A stretch of DNA of 64,000 nucleotides from Neptunicoccus cionae. GTDB lineage: Bacteria > Pseudomonadota > Alphaproteobacteria > Rhodobacterales > Rhodobacteraceae. Shown here piece by piece: positions 34,852 through 42,494 of the stretch. The stretch is from contig NZ_BMKA01000006.1 of NCBI RefSeq assembly GCF_014643735.1, positions 62,001-126,000 on the forward strand. Reading direction: 5' to 3'. A model generated the notes under the pieces. The model was not told where the DNA came from and did not search any database. It saw only the letters and a program-made list of their open reading frames with translations. The stretch's first letter is position 1. Every line of letters starts with the position of its first letter. Made by a program: the position numbers and the translations under genes.

Positions 34852-36353
34852 ACGAAATTGAAATCGTCGTTGTTGATCAAGCCCTCGTCCACGCCAAGCA
34901 GCGTGACCTGACCCTTGTTCCAGACCACGACGGTATCATCGCCGTCGCCGGACCATGTGACTTTGCCACCGCCTGCGATTTCGATCATATCCTTGCCGTC
35001 CTCAAAATCGGTGATCTTGTCCTTGCCCGATCTTACGGTGGTGTCGAAATAGAACGTATCCGCGCCCTTGCCGCCGGTGTGTTTGTCATTGCCCTTGCCG
35101 CCAAAGAAGTCATCGCGCCCGTTGCCGCCCTTCAGCCGGTCGCGGCCGCCGCCGCCGAACAGTTCGTCATTGCCACCACCGCCCGACAGCTTGTCCCGTT
35201 TGCCGCCGCCAATCAGATCATCCGCGCCGCCAAAGCCGAACAGCCAGTCCTTACCGCCGCCCCCTTTCAGCATGTTGTTGGCGCTATTGCCGTAAATCCC
35301 GTCATCGCCGCTGCCGCCAATGGCGTTTTCAATCAGGGAACGTTTGTCACCTTCAAACTGTAAGGCATTGTAAAGATTGCCTTGTGCAAAAACGACGGCC
35401 GTATCCCCGACAAAGGTTCCGTCGTCGGCGTAACCGTCGTTCAGCTCTGCCCGTTGGGCGGTGCCATGATAATCAAAAGTGCTGTAAAATCCGGGTTCCA
35501 GATCAATCAGCATGGCGGTGTCATAATTGGACAGGTCATAAGTGTCCTTGCCGCCCCCGTCCCAGATCGTGCGCAGCACGACGTTTTCCCCCGGCGTGCC
35601 TTGCCCTGTGCCGTTGACAAACATCTCTCCGGTTTTGGTAGAGAACGTATAGGTGGTATTGCCGCTGTTGGTTTCAAAATTAGCGCCATACATGCGTTGC
35701 AAGGCAGCAATATCGAGCATCATGAAGCTTTGCGGATTATGTCCCGGCGCATTGGCCAGAAAACGGATGCTGTCAGGCTGGCCCACATAACTGTGATAGG
35801 TCATCACCGTATATTCATGGCTGTCGTGGCGGTCCTCTATCAGCCCTGTGCCATTTGCTTCTTCATGGGCGTGCTTCAACCCCATCGCATGACCGATCTC
35901 GTGCAATATCCCTGCTGCAAACGCATAGGAACCGATATCGGGGGTTTCGTATTGACCGTCTTTAAAGGCCATATCTCCGGCGGCTTCGTCGCTGTAGGGG
36001 TAAAATCCGTAGGCCGTGTAGAGCCCTTCGAAATCCCCGAAACGCAGGGTGCCATCGGCGTTATCTTCTCCCGGATCGTCGCCTATTTCATCAAACGTGA
36101 CCAAGGCCAGTTCCGCCAGCATGGAAAAAGCCAGCTCTACTGCGGCCATCTGGGCGCTGTTAAACCCGTTGGCAAAGGTCAAACCACCGGTATCATAAGC
36201 GATATCCGAAGCTTCGTCGATAAAGCTGTAAGTGATCAGCGTGCTGCTGCTGGTGTCCCATTTCTGCCCCTCCAGCAGGGCATCAATGCTTTGGTCCGCA
36301 TCACCGGTATCGGTGTCTATGCTGAAAGAAATATAGGCGCGCTCTCCGGCCAT
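34848..36353 (-). CDS. RTX metalloprotease, serralysin-type (peptidase M10)
   Basis: A 501-residue protein. The zinc site HEIGHAMGLKH (His151, Glu152, His155, His161) and a Met-turn YTVMTYHSY downstream define a serralysin-family metzincin. Residues about 335-430 hold GGxGxD nonapeptide repeats that bind calcium. There is no N-terminal signal peptide, and the C-terminus ends in DDFNFV, the usual type I secretion signal. It should be exported unfolded by an ABC/HlyD/TolC system, none of which is encoded here. A GGAG ribosome-binding site precedes the start. It converges on the permease gene. Confidence 0.9.
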   Translation of the reverse strand: MAGERAYISFSIDTDTGDADQSIDALLEGQKWDTSSSTLITYSFIDEASDIAYDTGGLTFANGFNSAQMAAVELAFSMLAELALVTFDEIGDDPGEDNADGTLRFGDFEGLYTAYGFYPYSDEAAGDMAFKDGQYETPDIGSYAFAAGILHEIGHAMGLKHAHEEANGTGLIEDRHDSHEYTVMTYHSYVGQPDSIRFLANAPGHNPQSFMMLDIAALQRMYGANFETNSGNTTYTFSTKTGEMFVNGTGQGTPGENVVLRTIWDGGGKDTYDLSNYDTAMLIDLEPGFYSTFDYHGTAQRAELNDGYADDGTFVGDTAVVFAQGNLYNALQFEGDKRSLIENAIGGSGDDGIYGNSANNMLKGGGGKDWLFGFGGADDLIGGGKRDKLSGGGGNDELFGGGGRDRLKGGNGRDDFFGGKGNDKHTGGKGADTFYFDTTVRSGKDKITDFEDGKDMIEIAGGGKVTWSGDGDDTVVVWNKGQVTLLGVDEGLINNDDFNFV

Positions 36354-36458
36354 GACGGACTCCTGTAGAAATATTTGGCAAGCCTCTCAGGGGGGCATGC
36401 TTCTGTCTAAAACGGATAGCACAGTCCCTTCACTGCGGCACACCTGCCCAGACGTATA

Positions 36459-37442
36459 TTAAAGGATAAAATCTGCTTCCGCCATATCCGAAAGGATATG
36501 TCCGACCAGCGTGATACGGGTGCCCGAGGGTAAAATAATCAGCGTATCTGCTGCCTCTGCCCCGGTGGATTCCATCTCTAATGCGTCAAAGGACACGCCT
36601 TTTACCTGCAAGCGATCCACGCCAGCCTTAAAATCCTCTATCCGGTCGCGGCCTTCGGATTTTCCGGCTTTAAAGACGAATACATCTGCCCCCGCGCCCC
36701 CGGTCAGCAGGTCATTGCCCTTCCCACCGTTGATCCGGTCCGCGCCGTTGCCCCCCGACAGGGTATCCCCCTTGCCGCCGCCCGACAGCAAATCGTCCCC
36801 CGCGCCGCCATAAATCTGATCGCCGCCTGCCCCGCCATAAAGCCGGTCGTCACCCGAACAGCCAAACAGGATATCCTTGCCGGTCTGCCCGTAAAACTGC
36901 GCCTGCGCCGGACCCGCGGTAGAGATCACGTCACCACCGCCACCGCCATAAACCGTGTAGTCTTCGCCGGTGCCTGCGCTGATCCGGTCCGCCCCGCCAC
37001 CACCATAGATCAGACTGCCCGACCCTTTCCCTGTAGCATCCGGCCCGATGATCCGGTCCGCACCACGGGTGCCAGCAATCAGCAACGCCTGCCCGCTTTC
37101 AGGCTGAAGATCGGTGGTCAGTGTCAAGGGGGCCGACAGATCATCCATACTACTGCCAAAACGCAGGGTTTCGATCTTGGGTGCGCCCGCCCCGTTCAGC
37201 GGGATCGCGATGCGCCCGACGCCAGCCCCGTTCCAGACCAGCGCACCGTCCTGTACCAGCACCCATTTCGCCGCCCAAGCGCCACCGCTGTCCAAGATCA
37301 CCAGTTCGTCCGCCGCCCCGCCCGTGTCTTCCAGTTCTGCGGTTTTGTAGCGCAGCCGGTCCAGATCCACACGGTAACTGTCAGACCCCGCCGTGCCCTT
37401 CAACACCTCGCCCTTGCTCTTTCTATAAACCCGTATCGCCAT
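36459..37442 (-). CDS. RTX calcium-binding repeat protein
   Basis: A 327-residue protein. RTX nonapeptides (GGGGADRIS, GGAGGDQIY, GGNGADRIN, GGKGNDLLT, GGAGADVFV) run from about 145 to 270. The first 140 residues are beta-rich without a catalytic motif. The C-terminus, EADFIL, fits a type I secretion signal. No signal peptide is present. It lies 105 bases upstream of the RTX protease on the same strand, so the two may be co-transcribed. Likely surface or extracellular; function unknown. Confidence 0.82.
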   Translation of the reverse strand: MAIRVYRKSKGEVLKGTAGSDSYRVDLDRLRYKTAELEDTGGAADELVILDSGGAWAAKWVLVQDGALVWNGAGVGRIAIPLNGAGAPKIETLRFGSSMDDLSAPLTLTTDLQPESGQALLIAGTRGADRIIGPDATGKGSGSLIYGGGGADRISAGTGEDYTVYGGGGGDVISTAGPAQAQFYGQTGKDILFGCSGDDRLYGGAGGDQIYGGAGDDLLSGGGKGDTLSGGNGADRINGGKGNDLLTGGAGADVFVFKAGKSEGRDRIEDFKAGVDRLQVKGVSFDALEMESTGAEAADTLIILPSGTRITLVGHILSDMAEADFIL

Positions 37443-37555
37443 AGGGCCGCACCCTAACGGGCCGGATCAGAAAAGCTGCAACAGAGTAGTTGGCATTTTA
37501 GGAAAAAGGGGACGTAATTCGCCGTTAAGGGTCTAAAACCCCACCCGACCCCGGC

Positions 37556-37588
37556 AAAAAGCCCCGTGGAGGGGTCCACGGGGCTTTT
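37556..37588. terminator. Strong bidirectional intrinsic terminator
   Basis: AAAAA, then GCCCCGTGGA and TCCACGGGGC paired (ten pairs) with loop GGGG, then TTTT. The A-tract and T-tract on either side let it work on both strands. It lies just past the stop of the SH3/DUF1236 gene on the minus strand and upstream of the RTX genes. Confidence 0.85.
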
Positions 37589-37614
37589 CGGTATTGGTTA
37601 AATCTGCGGGGATA

Positions 37615-38295
37615 TTAGCGGATGATGCGCACGATCTGATTTGTTTGTGCGTCCACAACCACCGCCTGATTGTTCACGTTCAGGTAGCGGTATTCCGACT
37701 GTGGCAATTCATAGGTTGTGACGGCTTCAGGCACACCTGCGCCAACCACGACTTCACCGTCCAGATACACGGTCTCGACCGGATTGGAGCTGATGTAGGT
37801 GATGGTTTCTTCTTCAGGCTCTGCTGCGGCTGTACCGGCAGCGCCCCCCAGAATACCACCGGCAATCACGCCGCCGATCGGTCCACCAAGGGCAACACCT
37901 GTCAGCGCACCAAGGGTTGCGCCAACGGCCGCGCCCTCGTTTTCGTTCTTCTTCGTGCCTTCGGCATCTTCATAGGTCACGGTCTTCACGTCATAGGCTT
38001 GTGGACGGGTTGTCAGGGCAATCGCTTTTTCTTCCACATTCACCGCCAGATAGTCAGAGCTTGACCAGCCGGTCACATCACCGAATTTCACCTGACACCA
38101 AGATGTTGACTCAAGGCAGCCCTCGACACTGGCTTCCTTGCCACCGGGGATCACACCCACCACAGAGTGGTGCGGTCCGGGGCCGGAGCGGATGTTGAGG
38201 TCGGTTGCTGCAACCGCTTCAACTGTTTGGGCAACAGCGGGAAGCGCTGTTGAGATGAGAAGACTCGAGATCAGGCCTGTTTTTACCAAATTCAT
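37615..38295 (-). CDS. Exported SH3b and DUF1236 protein with glycine-zipper segment
   Basis: A 226-residue protein. The signal peptide (LISSLLISTALPAVAQ) is followed by a bacterial SH3 domain (about 27-85: LNIRSGPGPHHSVVGVI...GWSSSDYLAV), a glycine-zipper-like stretch (about 115-150, rich in GA, GG) and a C-terminal DUF1236 domain ending QNQTNQ-like YRYLNVNNQAVVVDAQ. Start ATG 38295 has a GGAGG nine bases upstream. A frame-open extension upstream is rejected as it lacks a signal peptide. A GGAAC-N16-CGTT promoter is about 100 bases upstream. Periplasmic, probably cell-wall or envelope stress related. Confidence 0.8.
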   Translation of the reverse strand: MNLVKTGLISSLLISTALPAVAQTVEAVAATDLNIRSGPGPHHSVVGVIPGGKEASVEGCLESTSWCQVKFGDVTGWSSSDYLAVNVEEKAIALTTRPQAYDVKTVTYEDAEGTKKNENEGAAVGATLGALTGVALGGPIGGVIAGGILGGAAGTAAAEPEEETITYISSNPVETVYLDGEVVVGAGVPEAVTTYELPQSEYRYLNVNNQAVVVDAQTNQIVRIIR

Positions 38296-38400
38296 TATAT
38301 GTTCCTCCGTATAATTCTTAACTTCGGTTTCATTCGGTGCCGCCCAGACGGTAAAGGCACTGGGAGGAGCACCCCGTCCGCTGACCGGCAACATCGCACT

Positions 38401-38425
38401 AACGGGGTGATTGGGGGAAAGTTCC
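38401..38425 (-). promoter_or_regulatory. EcfG-type promoter, minus strand
   Basis: Read on the minus strand: GGAAC (plus 38421-38425), exactly 16 bases, CGTT (plus 38401-38404). This matches the consensus of the alphaproteobacterial general-stress sigma factor EcfG (GGAAC-N16/17-CGTT). It would drive the SH3/DUF1236 gene with a leader of about 100 bases. Confidence 0.65.
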
Positions 38426-38579
38426 ATCCGGTTCAGGGAAAGATTTGCCCCCTTGCGGAACCGGCATTTTTGCGCCGGCATTACCTTCAAAACGGGCGGG
38501 AACCTGCTGACATCATAGAGGCAGTTCAGGTGTAAACGAGCCACATCTTAAAGAAGCAGAAACTAAAACCGGCAGATTG

Positions 38580-38604
38580 GGAACTAAATCCACCCTGTCG
38601 CGTT
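38580..38604 (+). promoter_or_regulatory. EcfG-type promoter, plus strand
   Basis: GGAAC (38580-38584), exactly 16 bases, CGTT (38601-38604). Same consensus as the minus-strand element about 160 bases away. The leader to the gene at 38648 would be about 35-40 bases. Confidence 0.7.
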
Positions 38605-38647
38605 TTCCTTTCACAGAACACAAGGTACAAAACTCAAGGAGCAAAAT

Positions 38648-38815
38648 ATGTCCGAGAAAGATACAACAGTCGTAACCACAGGTGGCAACGGCGGGAGCTG
38701 GTTCCTGATCGGTGCGCTGGTCGTCATAGTTGCAGTCGGTGCCTATTTCTTCCTCGGTGGGGACGGTCCCGCCAAGGACGTGAATGTGTCCATCGAAAAC
38801 CCTGTAAGCGAATAG
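38648..38815 (+). CDS. 55-residue single-pass membrane protein
   Basis: MSEKDTTVVTTGGNGG is followed by a hydrophobic helix (SWFLIGALVVIVAVGAYFFL, about 17-36) and a short tail. AAGGAG lies seven bases before the ATG. Too short for an ordinary open-frame threshold, but the clear ribosome-binding site, the membrane helix and the perfect EcfG-type promoter upstream support it. It is followed after 12 bases by a DUF3309 gene. The function is unknown. Confidence 0.75.
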   Translation: MSEKDTTVVTTGGNGGSWFLIGALVVIVAVGAYFFLGGDGPAKDVNVSIENPVSE

Positions 38816-38827
38816 GCGGAAACAGCC

Positions 38828-38980
38828 ATGAGCACTATACTCCTCGTCATTCTTATCCTGCTTTTGATCGGGGCACTGCCAACATGGGGCCATAGCCGGT
38901 CTTGGGGGTATTTTCCCTCGGGTATTCTGGGCGTCATCCTGATCATCGTGATCGTGCTTGCCCTGACGGGCCGCATGTAG
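38828..38980 (+). CDS. DUF3309-family small membrane protein
   Basis: 50 residues: a first helix (ILLVILILLLIGALP), the loop TWGHSRSWGYFPSG, then a second helix (ILGVILIIVIVLAL). The W-G-H-S-x-x-WGYxPSG loop is the signature of DUF3309, a family common in stress-induced genes of Alphaproteobacteria. It follows the 55-residue protein in the same probable transcript. Confidence 0.85.
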   Translation: MSTILLVILILLLIGALPTWGHSRSWGYFPSGILGVILIIVIVLALTGRM

Positions 38981-39016
38981 GGCGCCGTGCCGGTCAGAAC
39001 GGATTAACACAACAAA

Positions 39017-39046
39017 GGACCCGTGCCGTCTGGCCGCGGGTCTTTT
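39017..39046 (+). terminator. Intrinsic terminator after the small membrane-protein genes
   Basis: GACCCG (39018-39023) pairs with CGGGTC (39037-39042), with an inner GCC/GGC pairing, and TTTT follows. It ends the 38648-38980 transcript ahead of the antiporter gene. Confidence 0.65.
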
Positions 39047-39160
39047 GGTATCAGAACAAGCGAATGCAGCCCCTGTGTCCTTCGGGTTTTCCCCGAATAA
39101 AGTAGCGGGCGACTGCGGGGCGCTGTAGCGTTATTTCAACAGACAAACAGCGAGGAATAT

Positions 39161-40978
39161 ATGGCGGCAGCAGAAACAGCAGGGTTGGCCCCGGTCATGG
39201 CATTTGCGCTTGTGGGGGCGCTTGGTGTGGGCAGCCAGTGGCTGGCATGGCGGTTGCGAATGCCCTCGATCGTACTGATGCTGCTGGCGGGGCTGCTCTT
39301 TGGTCCGGTTCTTGGCATCCTAGACCCTGCGGGGCAGTTCGGTGATATGCTTGGCCCGATGATCGCTATTGCTGTGGCGATCATTTTGTTTGAGGGCGGA
39401 TTGACCCTGAACTTTCACACATTGCGTGATGCGGCCACCGGCGTCAAACGGCTGGTCGTTCTGGGGGCGCCGCTTGGCTGGTTCGCCTCTGCGCTGACGC
39501 TCCACTATGTGGCGGGGCTAAGCTGGGCCGCTTCGGCGGTGTTTGGCGGCATCATGATCGTCACCGGACCCACGGTGATTGCGCCTTTGCTGCGTCAGGC
39601 GAAACTGCAAAAACGCCCCGCTGCGCTGTTGCAATGGGAAGCCATTGTAAACGATCCGGTGGGCGCATTGGCGGCCGTGTTGGCGTTTCAGGTGGTGATC
39701 GTGCTGGAAACCGCCAGTTCTGCCGGTGCTGCCGCGCAGGATCTGACCATCGGCATCAGTGTCGCCACACTGCTTGGCATTGCAGGCGGTTGGGGCATCG
39801 CGCGGGCGTTCCGGCTGGCCTATGTGCCTGAATACATGAAAGTTCCGGTCCTTTTTGTGGTCCTTCTAAGTGTCTTTGCCCTGTCTGACAGTGTGCTCCA
39901 TGAATCCGGACTGCTGGCGGTGACGATCATGGGCATCTGGGTCGCAAACGCCCGCCTTCCCAGCTACACAGAGCTGCGCCGCTTCAAGGAACACGCAACC
40001 GTTCTGTTGGTTTCGGGCGTGTTTATCCTTCTGGCCGCAAGCATGAGCTGGACCGCGCTTGGCTCTCTGGATGTTACGGCTCTCCTGTTTGTGCTGGCAG
40101 TGATCCTGATCGCCCGCCCCCTGCCCGTACTCGCGGCTCTGTCGTTTTCCGATGTCCCTTGGCGCGAGCGTTTGCTGGTGGCCTTTACCGGACCACGCGG
40201 TGTGGTGCTGGTGGCGGTTGCGGGATTGTTTGGCGAACGGCTGGTAGAGATCGGGATCGCGGATGCCGACCGGATTGCGCCCCTTGCCTTTGCGCTGGTG
40301 GCCGCGACCGTGGTGTTGCACGGGTTTACCCTGACACCAATGGCGAGACTACTGGGGCTGACGGCGTCTTCTACCACGGGGGTGATCATTCTGGGCGGCT
40401 CGCGCTGGTCGGTGGCACTGGCCGAGGCGTTACAGAAGATGGGCCTGCAAGTGATCATTGCCGATCCGAACCACGCCCATCTGCGCGGCGCACGGGATGC
40501 CGGAATAGACACGTTCTTTGGCGATATCCTGTCAAAAGCTGCCGAGGAACGGATCAACCTTGTTGCCTTTGAAAAGCTGATCTGTGCGACCGACAACGAC
40601 GCCTATAACACGCTGGTCGCCACCGATCTGGCACCGGAATTCGGGCGGGACAATGTGTTTCAGGTAAAACGGGTGCGCGAGGCCAGTTCGCGCCATGCCT
40701 TGCCCGCCACATTGGGGGGGCGTGTGATTGGCGGTGGTAAGACCTACTTTGAAGCCAACGCCCTGATTTCCCAAGGGTGGGAGTTCCGCGTGACCGGATT
40801 GTCCGAGGAATTCACGCTGGATCAATGGCGCGAGAAACATCCCGAGGCGATCATTATCGCAGAGCTTGGCAAGGGTGGCACCTTGCGTTTGCTGGAAACA
40901 GGGATGGACCCGAAAAAAACCGAGGACGTAGAGTTGCTGTCATTGATGCCTGCCAAACCGAAGCGTCGGGAAAGCTGA
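39161..40978 (+). CDS. Cation/proton antiporter with RCK (TrkA-N) domain
   Basis: A 605-residue protein. Residues about 5-405 form roughly 12 membrane helices of the CPA antiporter fold, with an ALVLLFEGGLTLN-like element (ILFEGGLTLNF, about 90) and VTGPTVIAPLL (about 130), typical of NhaP/CPA1 transporters. From about 408 a TrkA-N domain begins (GVIILGGSRWSVALAEALQ), a cytoplasmic nucleotide-sensing regulator. It exchanges Na+ or K+ for protons. It lies after a terminator, so it probably has its own promoter, and converges on repA with 27 bases between. Confidence 0.88.
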   Translation: MAAAETAGLAPVMAFALVGALGVGSQWLAWRLRMPSIVLMLLAGLLFGPVLGILDPAGQFGDMLGPMIAIAVAIILFEGGLTLNFHTLRDAATGVKRLVVLGAPLGWFASALTLHYVAGLSWAASAVFGGIMIVTGPTVIAPLLRQAKLQKRPAALLQWEAIVNDPVGALAAVLAFQVVIVLETASSAGAAAQDLTIGISVATLLGIAGGWGIARAFRLAYVPEYMKVPVLFVVLLSVFALSDSVLHESGLLAVTIMGIWVANARLPSYTELRRFKEHATVLLVSGVFILLAASMSWTALGSLDVTALLFVLAVILIARPLPVLAALSFSDVPWRERLLVAFTGPRGVVLVAVAGLFGERLVEIGIADADRIAPLAFALVAATVVLHGFTLTPMARLLGLTASSTTGVIILGGSRWSVALAEALQKMGLQVIIADPNHAHLRGARDAGIDTFFGDILSKAAEERINLVAFEKLICATDNDAYNTLVATDLAPEFGRDNVFQVKRVREASSRHALPATLGGRVIGGGKTYFEANALISQGWEFRVTGLSEEFTLDQWREKHPEAIIIAELGKGGTLRLLETGMDPKKTEDVELLSLMPAKPKRRES

Positions 40979-41005
40979 TCCCTTCGGTGATGGAATGGCG
41001 GGGCG

Positions 41006-42001
41006 TCAGCCGACCCGCCGTTTCACCCAGCCAAGGAAGGCAGCGTCGGCGCTGCGCAGTTTCTGGCGGCCGCTGCCGGCCCACCATGCCACCCATTCGG
41101 ATTCCAGCGCGTAGATGTCCCATTCAGGGGCAAGGGCGCGGGCCTGTTCCAGTGCTGTGGCTGAAATCACCGGCTTCTCGCTTGGCTCCAGCACCACGTT
41201 GCGCGGGGCGACGCGGATGATATCGCCGTCTTCCTCAAACAGTTGATAGTCGGGCAGATGGTCAGCGGCGATCATATCGCGGATCATTTTGCGAAACACA
41301 CGGCGGGGCGAATTCGATCCCGATTTCTTCAGCAGGGTTTCCAGACCCACCCGCCATTCCCGCTGGCGCCCGCAATGTTTGCGCGCGATTTCATAGATGC
41401 GCCGCTCCAGCGGTTTGCGCAGGCGAAAGTAATCCCGCGACAGGGTGAGCACGGATTTCGAGGCAATGGCGCGGAACAGCCAGTCCGACAGTTTCACCGA
41501 CACGCTGACCATCCGCCCCCGCCCGGTTTTGCGCACGATCTCCCAGCTTTCGATCAGGCCAAAGCCGCTGGTGGTTTCATGATCGCCTGTGACGATATTG
41601 GTGGTGATGCGGGTGCCTGCCAGACGCTCGAACGCTTCGCGCAGACGTTTGTAACCATCCCCCGAGGTTTCGCGGTTTGTCGCCACCAACAGGTCGTGGG
41701 CCTTGAGGTGCAGCGTCTGGCTGACCGCCCGCCCCGCATTGATCCCCGCCATAAGCTGGCTCATGCAATAGATCAGAATGTCCTTGTCATGGAGCGTTGC
41801 CAATCCGCGCACAGAGGGCGTAATCTCGATCACACTCTCCCCGTGTTCATAGCGCAGAATGCGCCGGTCCGGACGGGTCGAAAGGGAAAACAGCGGATGC
41901 TCCATGGAGGCAAGATCGCTTTTGGGAAGCGCGTCAAATACATCGCACAAGAAAAAATTCGCGGTAGGATACCGGTCGGGTAACAGCCCTGCTGTTGTCA
42001 T
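41006..42001 (-). CDS. repA: Plasmid replication initiator, RepA (RPA family)
   Basis: A 331-residue initiator of the RPA (replication initiator protein A) family found on alphaproteobacterial plasmids. Recognisable parts are RGLATLHDKDILIYCMSQL (about 65-85), GYKRLREAFERLAGTRITTNI, and RLRKPLERRIYEIARKHCG (about 195-213), which carries the winged-helix DNA-binding features. The protein binds iterons at the origin. The three 22-bp iterons and a DnaA box lie about 160-250 bases upstream of its start, on the opposite side from parA, so it also probably autoregulates. Its presence with parAB defines a RepA-type replicon. Confidence 0.9.
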   Translation of the reverse strand: MTTAGLLPDRYPTANFFLCDVFDALPKSDLASMEHPLFSLSTRPDRRILRYEHGESVIEITPSVRGLATLHDKDILIYCMSQLMAGINAGRAVSQTLHLKAHDLLVATNRETSGDGYKRLREAFERLAGTRITTNIVTGDHETTSGFGLIESWEIVRKTGRGRMVSVSVKLSDWLFRAIASKSVLTLSRDYFRLRKPLERRIYEIARKHCGRQREWRVGLETLLKKSGSNSPRRVFRKMIRDMIAADHLPDYQLFEEDGDIIRVAPRNVVLEPSEKPVISATALEQARALAPEWDIYALESEWVAWWAGSGRQKLRSADAAFLGWVKRRVG

Positions 42002-42163
42002 AATACTGCCTGCCTGCGCGCCCTTTTTGGTCGGGCTTTGCGCTTTATTGTTCTGCTCTGCTCATCGTTGCCACAACTGCCCGCCTGTTTGCACCGCCCC
42101 TGTTTTCAGGATCCGGTGCGCGAATCTTATCGTGGTTTTAGTGACACCCACGCTAGGGGCGGC

Positions 42164-42172
42164 TGTGGATAA
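42164..42172 (-). promoter_or_regulatory. DnaA box
   Basis: TGTGGATAA on the plus strand is the reverse complement of the perfect DnaA box TTATCCACA. It lies 15 bases from the first iteron, a normal arrangement in iteron plasmids that recruit host DnaA. Confidence 0.75.
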
Positions 42173-42186
42173 AAGCAACCGGAGCT

Positions 42187-42251
42187 AACGTGGTATTGGA
42201 ATCGCTTCAACGTGGTATCAGAGTCACTTAAACGTGGTATCAGATTCACTG
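42187..42251 (+). repeat. Three 22-bp-spaced iterons
   Basis: AACGTGGTAT(T/C)(G/A)GA(A/T/G)TC(G/A)CTT-type units start at 42187, 42209 and 42231, exactly 22 bases apart (two helical turns), so a Rep protein would bind the same face. The core AACGTGGTAT is invariant. They sit upstream of repA and next to a DnaA box. A weaker copy near 42129 is off phase. Confidence 0.85.
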
Positions 42252-42494
42252 CTCTCTTCTGAAAGCCGGATTCTTGCCTTGAAACCAGCTCTTTACCGAA
42301 AGCCCCTGTGTCCCGTAACTTATAAATAACAGGATTCTTAACTAAGTCTTTTTGCAATGGTGATAAATTTGCCAGCGTAGCCCCTGCTGAACCCCCTGTA
42401 TTTGCTTAGAAAAAAGGTTTTTTGTGCTGATAATCCTTTCATGTGCTTCGTTTTTGGGTATATTGGGTAAAAAGCAGCACATACAGGTAAACTC

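Larger units (their letters stand above)
38296..38647. other. 352-base divergent regulatory region
   Basis: Separates the minus-strand SH3/DUF1236 gene from the plus-strand small membrane-protein genes. It holds two GGAAC-N16-CGTT elements, one on each strand, described separately. Nothing that looks like a gene was found. Confidence 0.7.
42002..42494. other. Replication origin region between repA and parA
   Basis: A 493-base gap between the divergent repA and parA genes. It contains a consensus DnaA box, three exact-spaced iterons and an AT-rich tract (about 42310-42440) suited to strand opening. Together these make a typical iteron-type oriV. No gene is seen in it. Confidence 0.8.

Noticed and set aside
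34848-37442. Repeats resembling a CRISPR array or tandem repeat locus
   Set aside because: They are coding RTX nonapeptide repeats with a nine-codon period, not direct DNA repeats with unique spacers.
42129-42149. Fourth iteron-like copy
   Set aside because: Shares CGTGGT but differs at several positions and is 58 bases from the first iteron, out of the 22-base phase.
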